In this document: one piece after another, positions 7,113 through 13,760 of the stretch | How positions within the stretch are numbered: the first letter of the stretch is position 1 | How the letters are laid out: the number at the start of each line of letters is the position of its first letter | From: Bovifimicola sp964595785 | Lineage (GTDB): Bacteria > Bacillota > Clostridia > Lachnospirales > Lachnospiraceae | Direction: 5' to 3' | Assembly: GCA_964595785.1 (NCBI GenBank) | Contig: CAZQRO010000026.1 | Location: forward strand, 1-23,964 | Length of the DNA stretch: 23,964 bases | Notes under the pieces: model-generated | The model's input: only the letters and a program-made list of their open reading frames with translations | Told to the model about the DNA's origin: nothing | The model's database searches: none | Made by a program: the position numbers and the translations under genes

Positions 7113-8624
7113 TTATTTTTTAAAACTTAATGTTGACATATCCTGTACAAATATAGGATAGAATGTGAAGCCCTGAATATTTTTGTTAATAGCAACTAAT
7201 GTTGGCGGATCCTGAATATAGATTGCTGCTGCATCTTCAGACAAAATTTCCTGTAACTTATGATAATAGTTAACTTTTTCATCTTCATTCGTAGTTGCCA
7301 TTGCTTTGGCAAGTACTTCGTCATATTCTGCATTTGCATAATTACAGAAGTTCTTGTTGTAATCCGACTTATATCTGATCATCATATCAGATGGTGCAAG
7401 TTTAGCATCAATACCAATGATTGTTGCTTCAAAATCTCTATTTGTATATACATCCTCTAACCATGTTGTCCAGTCAATCAACTCAATGTTTGCTGTAATT
7501 CCAACAGCCTTTAACTGTTCAACTATAACTTCACCTGTACTTACATGGAACTGATAGTTTGAAGGAATCTTGATTGTAAATGTAAATCCATTCTCATATC
7601 CTGCTTCTTTTAATAATGCTTTTGCCTTTTCAACATCTTTTTTGTAGCCACCTGATAAATCTTCATAATATTTACCAAAACCACTGTATAAAGCACTTCC
7701 AAGCATTGTTCCTTTTCCACCCGAAACAATTGACATTATCTCTTCTCTGTCGATTGCATAATACATTGCCTGTCTTACAAGTTTGTTAGAGAATATTTCA
7801 TTGGAATTATTCAAATATAATGCCTGTGTAAGATTAGAATTGCCGGCTTCTATATCCATTGTTCCTGATAACTCCGTCGCCTGACTGTCAGTCAGGTAAG
7901 GATAGACATCTATTGAACCTGCTTTTAAGTCAAGAATAACGGAATCCGTATTCTGAACAATTCTAAACTCCACGTCCTTGATGCTTGGAACATCTGAATT
8001 CCAATAATCGTCAAATTTTTCTAATTTAATACTTTCCTGCGGAATATATGATACAAATTTATATGGACCCGTTCCAATCGGTGCTGCTGCCTGGTCACTA
8101 TAATCCTTAGGAATTATTGCAACCGTCATATAGCCGATAAATTCTGTATCAGCTTCTGATAAAACAACCTCAACGGTAGACGGGTCCACTATATTTACGC
8201 TGTCTATCTTGGCAAATGCACTTACTAATACATCGCCTCCTGTTTTTCCAGCGTTACGTTCTATTGAATATTTAACGTCCTCAGCTGTAACCGTTTCTCC
8301 GTTGTGAAATTTCACATTTTCTCTTAATGTAAATGTGTATACCTTTCCATCCTCTGAAACTTTGTAATCGCTTGCTACTGCCGGAACTAAATCGCCATTT
8401 TTATCAGGCTTAACTAAGCCCTCAAATACGTTGTATAAAACTTCCCTAGTTCCTGCCGTCTCTGCGAGATGTGGGTCAAGACTATCCAAATCGTTCTGTA
8501 TACCTACAACTATTGAATTGTTTTCCCCGGAGGATGAACTATTGCCTTTGCTGCCACCAAAACACGCTGTAAGTGTAGTGCAAGTTGCAATCATTAATAA
8601 GACTGCTAAAATTTTCTTATTCAT
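7113..8624 (-). CDS. Extracellular solute-binding lipoprotein, family 5 (OppA/DppA-like)
   Basis: 503 aa from the chosen ATG, which follows GAGGA at short spacing. A type II signal peptide (MNKKILAVLLMIATCTTL) ends in lipobox LTAC with the lipidated Cys at about 21, then a Ser/Asn-rich linker. The mature part has family 5 hallmarks: a DLDSLDPHLAETAGTREVLY opening and the signature YTFTLRENVKFHNGETVTAE with DVKYSIER. It captures substrate outside the membrane and delivers it to the permease pair. An upstream in-frame ATG at 8684 would add 20 residues that spoil the signal peptide, so it was rejected. It is the first gene of the operon, behind a promoter at 8729-8757. Confidence 0.93.
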   Translation of the reverse strand: MNKKILAVLLMIATCTTLTACFGGSKGNSSSSGENNSIVVGIQNDLDSLDPHLAETAGTREVLYNVFEGLVKPDKNGDLVPAVASDYKVSEDGKVYTFTLRENVKFHNGETVTAEDVKYSIERNAGKTGGDVLVSAFAKIDSVNIVDPSTVEVVLSEADTEFIGYMTVAIIPKDYSDQAAAPIGTGPYKFVSYIPQESIKLEKFDDYWNSDVPSIKDVEFRIVQNTDSVILDLKAGSIDVYPYLTDSQATELSGTMDIEAGNSNLTQALYLNNSNEIFSNKLVRQAMYYAIDREEIMSIVSGGKGTMLGSALYSGFGKYYEDLSGGYKKDVEKAKALLKEAGYENGFTFTIKIPSNYQFHVSTGEVIVEQLKAVGITANIELIDWTTWLEDVYTNRDFEATIIGIDAKLAPSDMMIRYKSDYNKNFCNYANAEYDEVLAKAMATTNEDEKVNYYHKLQEILSEDAAAIYIQDPPTLVAINKNIQGFTFYPIFVQDMSTLSFKK

Positions 8625-8649
8625 TTTGTCCTCTTTCCGGTATATCCAC

Positions 8650-8668
8650 ACATGAGAAATACTCATGT
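8650..8668 (-). promoter_or_regulatory. Inverted repeat in the ABC-operon leader
   Basis: ACATGAG-(5 nt)-CTCATGT, a perfect 7-bp inverted repeat 25 nt upstream of the binding-protein start codon, inside the predicted 5' leader. It could be an RNA hairpin or a repressor site; there is no T-tract. Confidence 0.35.
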
Positions 8669-8728
8669 CTGTGAATATTTCCAAATGTTTTAGCCTTTTT
8701 TCTGGTACTTCTAAAAAAGACTTTCTAC

Positions 8729-8757
8729 ATTGTATACTTACGGTTAATAAAAATCAA
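8729..8757 (-). promoter_or_regulatory. Promoter of the ABC importer operon
   Basis: Minus strand: -35 TTGATT (8752-8757), 17-bp spacer, -10 TACAAT (8729-8734). The leader would be about 98 nt. It is the only good promoter upstream of the binding-protein gene. Confidence 0.7.
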
Positions 8758-8875
8758 GTTATTTTTTCGTGTATCTGAAATAATACAATTATTGGCGGAA
8801 TAATATTATGATACCATTTTAAAGTATATAGACTTACTATATTATTCATCATATTACAAAATTTCAAAAATGTTA

Positions 8876-8903
8876 TTGACAAATATCGAAATATTCGTAT
8901 AAT
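8876..8903 (+). promoter_or_regulatory. Consensus plus-strand promoter
   Basis: Perfect -35 TTGACA (8876-8881), 16-bp spacer, perfect -10 TATAAT (8898-8903). The spacer contains the inverted repeat CGAA-ATA-TTCG, which could be an operator. It is the only strong plus-strand promoter noticed in the window, and no plus-strand gene follows. Confidence 0.7.
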
Positions 8904-8909
8904 AAATAT

Positions 8910-8948
8910 ATAGAAACGAGGACGTTCAAAAGGACATCCTCGTTTTTT
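8910..8948 (+). ncRNA. Candidate tiny terminator RNA
   Basis: Initiation about 7 nt after the perfect -10 would give an RNA of about 39 nt consisting almost wholly of a hairpin (AACGAGGA/TCCTCGTT, internal bubble, A-rich loop) and six Ts. The hairpin is also a plausible terminator on the minus strand. Whether a stable RNA is made is inference; it may simply be a promoter blocked by a terminator. Confidence 0.35.
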
Positions 8949-8971
8949 ACTTTCCCTCACATTATACATAT

Positions 8972-9012
8972 AAAAAGGAAGCTTTGACTCCGCACAGTCA
9001 GGCTTCTTTTTT
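8972..9012 (-). terminator. Terminator of the cyclophilin-HAD-GNAT cluster (bidirectional)
   Basis: Stem AAAAAGGAAGC/GCTTCTTTTTT (11 bp, one G-T), a small internal loop, TGACT/AGTCA (5 bp), and loop CCGCAC. T-runs occur on both strands. It lies 34 bp below the GNAT stop codon. Confidence 0.85.
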
Positions 9013-9045
9013 ATATTTGAAACATACCTGTAAGGCATTTATATA

Positions 9046-9534
9046 TTACAATATTTTCTTATAATACGCAAACATTTTTTGTGAATCCCCAAGATCCGTT
9101 TGAACATTTTTTACAAATTCAAATTTTAATTTTTTTGCCAGTCTGATAGACGTAATGTTATCTTTTTCTATGAAACACACCAATTCTTTTGCAAGCAATT
9201 CATCTTTTGCAAATCTGCAAATGGCTTCGCATGCTTCATACGCATATTTCTTATGCTGATATGGTACAGCAATTACATACCCTAGTTCTAATTTATTCTC
9301 ATTATCAACCTCACGATTGCTTATTCCTGCTCTGCCGATTATTTCATCATTTTCCTTAAGACATACTACCCATATTCCATATCCATAGAAATAATACATA
9401 TTTTCAATATAGGCTTTCGTAAATGCTTCTTCCTTGATTCTATTCTTATACAGGCCTTCCATGTAATCGGTAATTCCTTTACCTGCATATATTTCATATA
9501 GTTTATCTAAGTCTTTTAACTGAATTTCCCTCAA
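9046..9534 (-). CDS. GNAT N-acetyltransferase, RimJ/RimL-like, start uncertain (possible frameshift)
   Basis: 162 aa counted from the only available start-type codon, a TTG at 9534. The core is a GNAT fold: WVVCLKENDEIIGRAGISNR (strands 2-3), ELGYVIAVPYQHKKYAYEAC (acetyl-CoA P-loop region, here QHKKYA in place of the usual Q/RxxGxG/A), and VCFIEKDNITSIRLAKKLKF (strand 5/helix 4). The open frame continues upstream of the TTG and encodes VLETERLYL, the standard N-terminus of this family, yet no start codon lies in that part. An ATG overlapping the HAD stop (9563-9565) is one frame off. A one-base change near 9553-9557 would give MKSLETERLYLRE. So the gene may be frameshifted or misread, or translated from TTG without its first strand. 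Substrate unknown. Confidence 0.7.
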   Translation of the reverse strand: MREIQLKDLDKLYEIYAGKGITDYMEGLYKNRIKEEAFTKAYIENMYYFYGYGIWVVCLKENDEIIGRAGISNREVDNENKLELGYVIAVPYQHKKYAYEACEAICRFAKDELLAKELVCFIEKDNITSIRLAKKLKFEFVKNVQTDLGDSQKMFAYYKKIL

Positions 9535-9561
9535 ATAGAGTCTCTCTGTTTCAAGTACTCT

Positions 9562-10236
9562 TCATGGTTCGCCCACTGTATGTGCATATACCATTTTGAA
9601 GAAATTCTCGTCCACATCTTCAAATCCCTGAAGAATATAGTCTGCAAACTCGCTGCTCACCTCACCAATGTTTGTATTCTTATACATTACACATATCATT
9701 TCTGCATTTTTAGCCGCTTTCATTCCATTTAAAGAATCTTCAATAACTATACATTCTGACGGCAATACACCAAGTTTTTCTGCTGCTTCAAGAAATGTAT
9801 CCGGTGCAGGTTTTGGATGTGCTACATTAATTCCACTTACAACAACATCAAACAAGCCATTAGCACCTAGTTTTTCAATAGACTTTTCTATTCTTTCAAT
9901 TCCGGATGAGGAAGCAACAGCCAATTTTAATCCTGCTTTGGATAATTTTTTAATAAGCACAGCAGCTCCTGCCATTACAGGATATCCATCCGGGCCATTT
10001 ATTTCTTTAATAAATTCATCAGATATTTTCATCAATTCATCATCAGAAAATGTAATGTTAAAATCCCGTCTCATTATTTTCCACATATTATCTGTCGTAC
10101 TTCCTACAAACTGACTGTGATACTGTTCACTAAAAGGAAGTCTAAGTTTCTTCATCAATCTCTTATGTGCTTCTAAATGGACCGGTTCGCTGTCAATCAG
10201 CACACCATCCATATCGAATATTATTGCTTTTAGCAT
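9562..10236 (-). CDS. HAD-superfamily phosphatase/phosphoglucomutase-like hydrolase
   Basis: 224 aa, subfamily IA. Motif I is FDMDGVLIDSE with nucleophile D8 and acid/base D10; the alpha-helical cap covers about residues 15-80; motif II is VASSS (109-111); motif III is the PKPAPD lysine K142; motif IV is VIEDS with E166 and D167. The AHPKPAPD and EDSLNGMKAAKNAEM segments resemble beta-phosphoglucomutase and sugar/polyol phosphatases (PgmB, GPP/DOG types). The exact substrate is not decidable. The ATG overlaps the cyclophilin stop (ATGCTAA), with GAGGA 9 nt upstream, so translation is coupled. Its own stop is directly in frame with the GNAT reading frame that follows. Confidence 0.9.
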   Translation of the reverse strand: MLKAIIFDMDGVLIDSEPVHLEAHKRLMKKLRLPFSEQYHSQFVGSTTDNMWKIMRRDFNITFSDDELMKISDEFIKEINGPDGYPVMAGAAVLIKKLSKAGLKLAVASSSGIERIEKSIEKLGANGLFDVVVSGINVAHPKPAPDTFLEAAEKLGVLPSECIVIEDSLNGMKAAKNAEMICVMYKNTNIGEVSSEFADYILQGFEDVDENFFKMVYAHTVGEP

Positions 10237-10754
10237 TTCTTAGGTTCCTCGTATTCAATGTCAAATGTATCAACTGTTACTTTTCTCATTACAACATCTT
10301 CAAACGGTCTGTCATTATAGTCTGTTGCTGTTTCGGCAATGGCATTTACTGCATCAATTCCCTCTGTCACCTTACCAAATGCTGCATATTCACCATCAAG
10401 GTGGGGTGATGTCTGGTGCATAATAAAGAACTGCGAACCGGCTGAATCAGGATTCTGTGCCCGAGCCATAGAAAGAACTCCCGGTTCATGCTTTAACTGA
10501 TTATCAACACCATTTCCCATGAATTCTCCTTTAATTGAATAACCGGGTCCTCCCATTCCTGTTCCCTCAGGGCAGCCGCCCTGTATCATAAATCCTCTGA
10601 TTACTCTATGAAATATCAGTCCATCATAAAATCCTTTTTTAACAAGACTTATAAAGTTCTTAACTGTATTCGGTGCAATTTCAGGATATAATTCTGCCTT
10701 TATTATATCTCCGTTTTCCATTTCAAATGTTACAACAGGATTCTTGTTTTCCAT
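10230..10754 (-). CDS. Cyclophilin-type peptidyl-prolyl cis-trans isomerase
   Basis: 174 aa, a compact cytoplasmic cyclophilin with no signal peptide. Catalytic blocks are FHRVIRGFMIQGGCPEGTG (the Arg of FHR is the key catalytic residue), GEFMGNGVDN with HEPGVLSMARA, and SQFFIMHQTSPHLDGEYAAF. It speeds proline isomerisation during folding. Starts at 10757 (adjacent ATG) and 10766 are also open; a longer frame to 10826 adds residues without family match. No good ribosome binding site sits at normal distance: AAAGGA lies 5' of a 20-nt perfect hairpin that separates it from the ATG at 10766. It is first in a coupled cluster with the HAD gene. Confidence 0.92.
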   Translation of the reverse strand: MENKNPVVTFEMENGDIIKAELYPEIAPNTVKNFISLVKKGFYDGLIFHRVIRGFMIQGGCPEGTGMGGPGYSIKGEFMGNGVDNQLKHEPGVLSMARAQNPDSAGSQFFIMHQTSPHLDGEYAAFGKVTEGIDAVNAIAETATDYNDRPFEDVVMRKVTVDTFDIEYEEPKKC

Positions 10755-10766
10755 CATAATTACCAT

Positions 10767-10786
10767 ATATTGTATTTCTACAATAT
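10767..10786 (-). promoter_or_regulatory. Perfect hairpin between Shine-Dalgarno and start of the cyclophilin gene
   Basis: Minus strand: ATATTGTA-GAAA-TACAATAT, an 8-bp perfect stem closed by a GAAA tetraloop. AAAGGA overlaps its 5' edge and the ATG at 10766 directly follows its 3' edge. Folding would bring the two close together; the function is inferred. Confidence 0.4.
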
Positions 10787-10803
10787 CCTTTCTTATATTT
10801 GTT

Positions 10804-10831
10804 CTGGTTAAACCAGTAATTAACATTTATA
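10804..10831 (-). promoter_or_regulatory. Possible promoter -10 with GntR-like operator for the cyclophilin cluster
   Basis: On the minus strand a TATAAA (10826-10831) is followed 9 bp later by the perfect palindrome CTGGTTTAACCAG (10804-10816). A palindrome around the start point is typical of repressor sites, and TGGT...ACCA is the style of FadR/GntR-family operators. The -35 is poor, so the promoter is weakly supported. Confidence 0.35.
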
Positions 10832-10890
10832 TATTTTAAACATATTTTGAAATTAATCTTTAATCCATACTTCATTGTATAAAATCAAGT

Positions 10891-10917
10891 CACTCTTCCA
10901 TCTGTGGCAGAGTGTTT
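10891..10917 (-). terminator. Hairpin after the TPM-domain gene
   Basis: CACTCT/AGAGTG plus an inner CCA/TGG stem directly follows the TPM stop codon. On the minus strand only a loose T-rich tract (ACTTGATTTTATA) follows; on the plus strand five Ts follow. It is a probable but weak terminator. Confidence 0.5.
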
Positions 10918-11805
10918 TTACAGACTTCGTCCTCCACCGCCAAAACTATGTCCTCCGCTGCCACTATGTGATGAACCGCCATGTCCTCCACCACCATTGC
11001 TGTCATTATTAATCTTTATCTTTGTAGTCGTAGTATTAATATATCTGTCGGAATTAATATGAAATTTAATTTCATTTCTATTCATATAAGTATCACCCGA
11101 TGCTGTCATTTTAGCTCTGTTGTTAAGTGCCATTACTGCCACTGCTATTAAACCTATCACTACTGCAATCACAAAGCTGATTAAAGGATTACGAAGTTTA
11201 TGAAAGAGAGGTTCTTTTTTATTCACATATTCATTTTGAAAGTCTTCATAACTTCCATCATAGGTTTCCCATTCATCTCTGTACTCTGATGCATAATCCT
11301 TTATATTTCCATTAATAACTCTGACCGTACTATTTACAAATGTATCAAATGCCTTATAATAATCGGATTTGATATACTCATATATGTTGTCTAAAATATT
11401 CTCAATGTCACTGTCTTCAACACAAAGTATTCCCATTCCTGTTGTAGCTATGTATGTCTCGTTGTTATCTAAATCTACAAGAAATAAAACTGCTGATTTA
11501 TCAAATCTGTCATCATATTCATATCCAATATTTTTTTCCAAAATAAAATCTTCTGCATATTTCTGACTCGTCTTTCCATTTGCATTATCAGTAGTTGCAA
11601 TAGAAATGTCTATCTCACATTCATCTGATGCTTCTTTGCATTTTGCATTTAATGTGTTCTCTTCTTCCTCATCTAATAAATCAGCATCATCATAAACATA
11701 TTCTTTTTCTGCAGCATATATTTTATTACAATTTAATCTGATTATAATTAATGAACTTATCACCATTACTAACAGAATAAAGGTTTTTCTCATTTTCTTC
11801 ATCAT
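10918..11805 (-). CDS. Exported TPM-domain protein with membrane anchor and Gly/Ser/His-rich tail
   Basis: 295 aa. A signal peptide spans residues 1-31 (hydrophobic core FILLVMVISSLIII, cleavage near YAA). A TPM domain (about 35-170) begins with the typical VYDDADLLDEEEENTLN and includes FDKSAVLFLVDLDNNETYIA. A membrane helix covers 206-227, followed by a short cytoplasmic part and a tail GGGGHGGSSHSGSGGHSFGG, the ending usual for YgcG-like TPM proteins. TPM domains are linked to phosphatase activity or to photosystem repair in plants; in Firmicutes the role is open. Its ATG overlaps the zinc-ribbon stop (ATGA) with GGGAGG upstream, so the two are coupled and probably work together at the membrane. 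Confidence 0.88.
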   Translation of the reverse strand: MMKKMRKTFILLVMVISSLIIIRLNCNKIYAAEKEYVYDDADLLDEEEENTLNAKCKEASDECEIDISIATTDNANGKTSQKYAEDFILEKNIGYEYDDRFDKSAVLFLVDLDNNETYIATTGMGILCVEDSDIENILDNIYEYIKSDYYKAFDTFVNSTVRVINGNIKDYASEYRDEWETYDGSYEDFQNEYVNKKEPLFHKLRNPLISFVIAVVIGLIAVAVMALNNRAKMTASGDTYMNRNEIKFHINSDRYINTTTTKIKINNDSNGGGGHGGSSHSGSGGHSFGGGGRSL

Positions 11806-12887
11806 CCTAAAAACCTCCCAATTAATAATAATATTATAAACGCAATACCTGTAATGGATGCAAACCAGACTGCTGCCTTACATTTTGAAACAGGTCTGTC
11901 CGCTACTATCTTGCCTGTCTGTCCATTTAAAGCAAACATATGATTTTTACCTTCATATACATAATTTAATATCCACACCGGAAGCAATGCATATTTTGCC
12001 TGTTCGCGTCCAAGTCTTGTATGCTGGTTTCTTATATCCACAGAAGTATAACCCTTTATGGTACTTCTAGTCAGATTATAAATATATTCTCTGACTCTCT
12101 TTTCAACACGAGGAGCCATCTGCACACTGTCATAATTATATTTTTCCGCATAATAACCTGACAAATACGGCATTTCAAATTCATCTAACTGATTATACAT
12201 AAATGGCTCTAATTTATCCATTATGTCATCCGGCATTTTCTCTGATGCATCTGCCGGAACCTTCAGATATTCTGTTTCCACATCTCTGTCAACAGCAAAA
12301 TGGTCTGTATGTATATATTTATAGTCTCCATGCACTTCTATTCTTACTCTTGTACAATGTGCATTCATCTGCATGTCTGCCTTGTAATCATATAGCCAGA
12401 ATGGAACATACATACCTGTTATTTTATCTATTGTTGACTGACTCTTTAGCTTCGAAGGCGTTAACACTCCTTTTTTAGCCCATTCCGTATAAATTTTCAC
12501 TGCTGTATCTCGTTTTAATTTAAATGGAATTACATATGATGGCAGTAATTCTCCCGTCAGTCTGTCTTCCATCATAGATGGCCTTCCACAAAAAGTGCAA
12601 AACGTTGCGGCAGTATTTTCATCAGTTAATATCTCTGCGCCGCATCCCTGGCATCTGTAAACCTTGAAATTTCCACTTCTTTCGTTCTGTTCAAATTCTC
12701 CATAAATACTTTCCTTCGTTCCACTCTCATTTTCCTGTCCGAATTCTTCTTTTATCTCTTCATGTCTATCATGTAATTCATCTACAGACATCTCATGTTC
12801 ACAATGAACACATACCATTTTCTGCTTTTCACTGTCAAACTCCATCACCGAGCCACAGTTCGGACAGATGTATGAACTTGCTTCCAC
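11802..12887 (-). CDS. Double zinc-ribbon protein with C-terminal membrane helix
   Basis: 361 aa. Two zinc ribbons sit at the N-terminus: C8-x2-C11...C26-x2-C29 and C79-x2-C82...C97-x2-C100. A long middle region (about 115-330) carries no motif I recognise; it is rich in aromatic residues (WLYDYKADMQMNAHC, LPVWILNYVYEG). A single membrane helix spans about 336-357. Such proteins are often labelled TFIIB-type zinc ribbon or, misleadingly, PriA-like helicase; no helicase motif is present here. The start is GTG at 12887 with GGGA about 9 nt upstream. It is transcribed from the promoter at 12938-12966 and translationally coupled to the TPM gene, the usual partner. Confidence 0.8.
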   Translation of the reverse strand: MEASSYICPNCGSVMEFDSEKQKMVCVHCEHEMSVDELHDRHEEIKEEFGQENESGTKESIYGEFEQNERSGNFKVYRCQGCGAEILTDENTAATFCTFCGRPSMMEDRLTGELLPSYVIPFKLKRDTAVKIYTEWAKKGVLTPSKLKSQSTIDKITGMYVPFWLYDYKADMQMNAHCTRVRIEVHGDYKYIHTDHFAVDRDVETEYLKVPADASEKMPDDIMDKLEPFMYNQLDEFEMPYLSGYYAEKYNYDSVQMAPRVEKRVREYIYNLTRSTIKGYTSVDIRNQHTRLGREQAKYALLPVWILNYVYEGKNHMFALNGQTGKIVADRPVSKCKAAVWFASITGIAFIILLLIGRFLG

Positions 12888-12937
12888 TTACATCTTCCCT
12901 TTCTCTTTAGGATTCTAAATATCTAATCTGCGTGCTA

Positions 12938-12966
12938 ATTATAACAAAACTTTACTATCTGGTCAA
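12938..12966 (-). promoter_or_regulatory. Promoter of the zinc-ribbon/TPM operon
   Basis: Minus strand: -35 TTGACC (12961-12966), 17-bp spacer, -10 TATAAT (12938-12943). The leader is about 44 nt. Confidence 0.85.
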
Positions 12967-13350
12967 ATAATCCTTTTTCTATAATACAAATTTTTGCACC
13001 TATTACTCTTGTCGCATAATAGCAGCGGTAACGGCTTCAAAAGATATACGTTGTGTTTATATTCATCATGACAATTAAATTATAAATTTCTTAGATTCAT
13101 AAATTGTTAACATTTTGTTTGTTTAAGATTAATACTATCCACATTTTTTATTAATTATTAACCTTTATTATAGTGAGTATAGAAATTGATTTTCTTTTTA
13201 CATTTTTTTCATATTACTCCCCTTTTGTTTTATAGAGAAAAAGAAGTGCTGACGCGCTTCTTTTTTTGTAGCGTATATGTATGATTCAATTACAGGCGTT
13301 GTCTGCTTCATATAACAGTACACTGGTGTAAATTATCATTATTATAGTCA
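12967..13350. other. AT-rich intergenic region, no gene seen
   Basis: About 380 bp lie between the promoter above and the small gene at 13351. It contains the terminator at 13236-13267 and the 16-mer TGTTTATATTCATCAT (13054-13069), which also occurs in the palindromic element near 21245. No reading frame of note, and no convincing plus-strand promoter. Confidence 0.6.
13236..13267 (-). terminator. Bidirectional intrinsic terminator
   Basis: Stem AAAGAAGTGC/GCGCTTCTTT with one T-G wobble, loop TGAC, T-runs on both sides (seven Ts on the plus strand, five on the minus). It lies about 85 bp below the small gene at 13351-13563. Confidence 0.8.
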
Positions 13351-13563
13351 CTATACATAAAATTTTCTTTTCTTATTACTGCGGCTATTATCACCATCTA
13401 AACCTTCTGCTTCTTTATTTGCTTTTTCAACATATTTCTCATCAACAGGCACTAACTCAAGTTCACTAATCATCTTTTTTATCTCTTCTATTACATCAAC
13501 ATCAGTCGTTCTATAAATCTTGTCAGCCCAAGGTATTCTTACTTCTGTGATATTTTTATCCAT
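13351..13563 (-). CDS. Small hypothetical protein, possible gene remnant
   Basis: 70 aa, not recognised. It opens with a short strand (ITEVRIPWADKIYRTTD), a helix (VDVIEEIKKMISELEL), and ends in a charged, Lys/Asn-rich tail. The strand-helix pattern resembles the repeat unit of small exported proteins of unknown function, but there is no signal peptide. No ribosome binding site precedes the ATG, and only 40 bp separate it from the glnN terminator, leaving no room for an obvious promoter. The frame stays open 8 codons upstream of the ATG. It could be the 3' remnant of a longer gene. Confidence 0.4.
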   Translation of the reverse strand: MDKNITEVRIPWADKIYRTTDVDVIEEIKKMISELELVPVDEKYVEKANKEAEGLDGDNSRSNKKRKFYV

Positions 13564-13592
13564 AATCTTATCAATGTCTGTTTCTATCTAAA

Positions 13593-13631
13593 GAAAGAGA
13601 AAAGCCGTAGGAAACCGAAATTTCCTACGGC
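13593..13631 (-). terminator. Terminator of glnN
   Basis: Minus strand: perfect 11-bp stem GCCGTAGGAAA/TTTCCTACGGC with a 6-nt loop, then TTTTCTCTTTC. It lies 130 bp below the glnN stop. Confidence 0.85.
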
Positions 13632-13717
13632 AAATTTTTAAAAATCAAAACATCATTATGATAGTGAAGCTTTTCTGCGTTCTCTTTTTCTACATCATAT
13701 ATAAATGCCTTTATCAT
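13625..13717 (-). pseudogene. 30-codon fragment resembling a response-regulator N-terminus
   Basis: Minus-strand frame starting MIKAFIYDVEKENAEKL and ending YHNDVLIFKNLP, with its stop inside the glnN terminator stem. The start resembles the first strand and helix of receiver-domain proteins (MIKAFIVDDE...), but the phospho-acceptor region is absent. There is no ribosome binding site. It may be chance or the stub of a lost gene. Confidence 0.2.
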
Positions 13718-13760
13718 TAATTTTTTCTACAAATCACATTAATAAATATGCTGCTATTAA

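Larger units (their letters stand above)
8625..9045. other. 420-bp intergenic region between ABC operon and GNAT gene
   Basis: Holds the ABC-operon promoter and leader, a consensus plus-strand promoter that runs directly into a terminator hairpin, and a second terminator for the GNAT-side genes. A 94-codon minus-strand frame (8754-9038) crosses both terminators and is not a credible gene. The stretch 8758-8875 shows nothing recognisable beyond AT-rich sequence. Confidence 0.6.

Noticed and set aside
8754..9038. 94-codon minus-strand reading frame
   Set aside because: It crosses two terminator hairpins and the plus-strand promoter, has no ribosome site and no family resemblance.
11802..12887. 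PriA-like helicase annotation for the zinc-ribbon protein
   Set aside because: No Walker A, DEAD/DEAH or other helicase motif is present; only the zinc ribbons invite that label.
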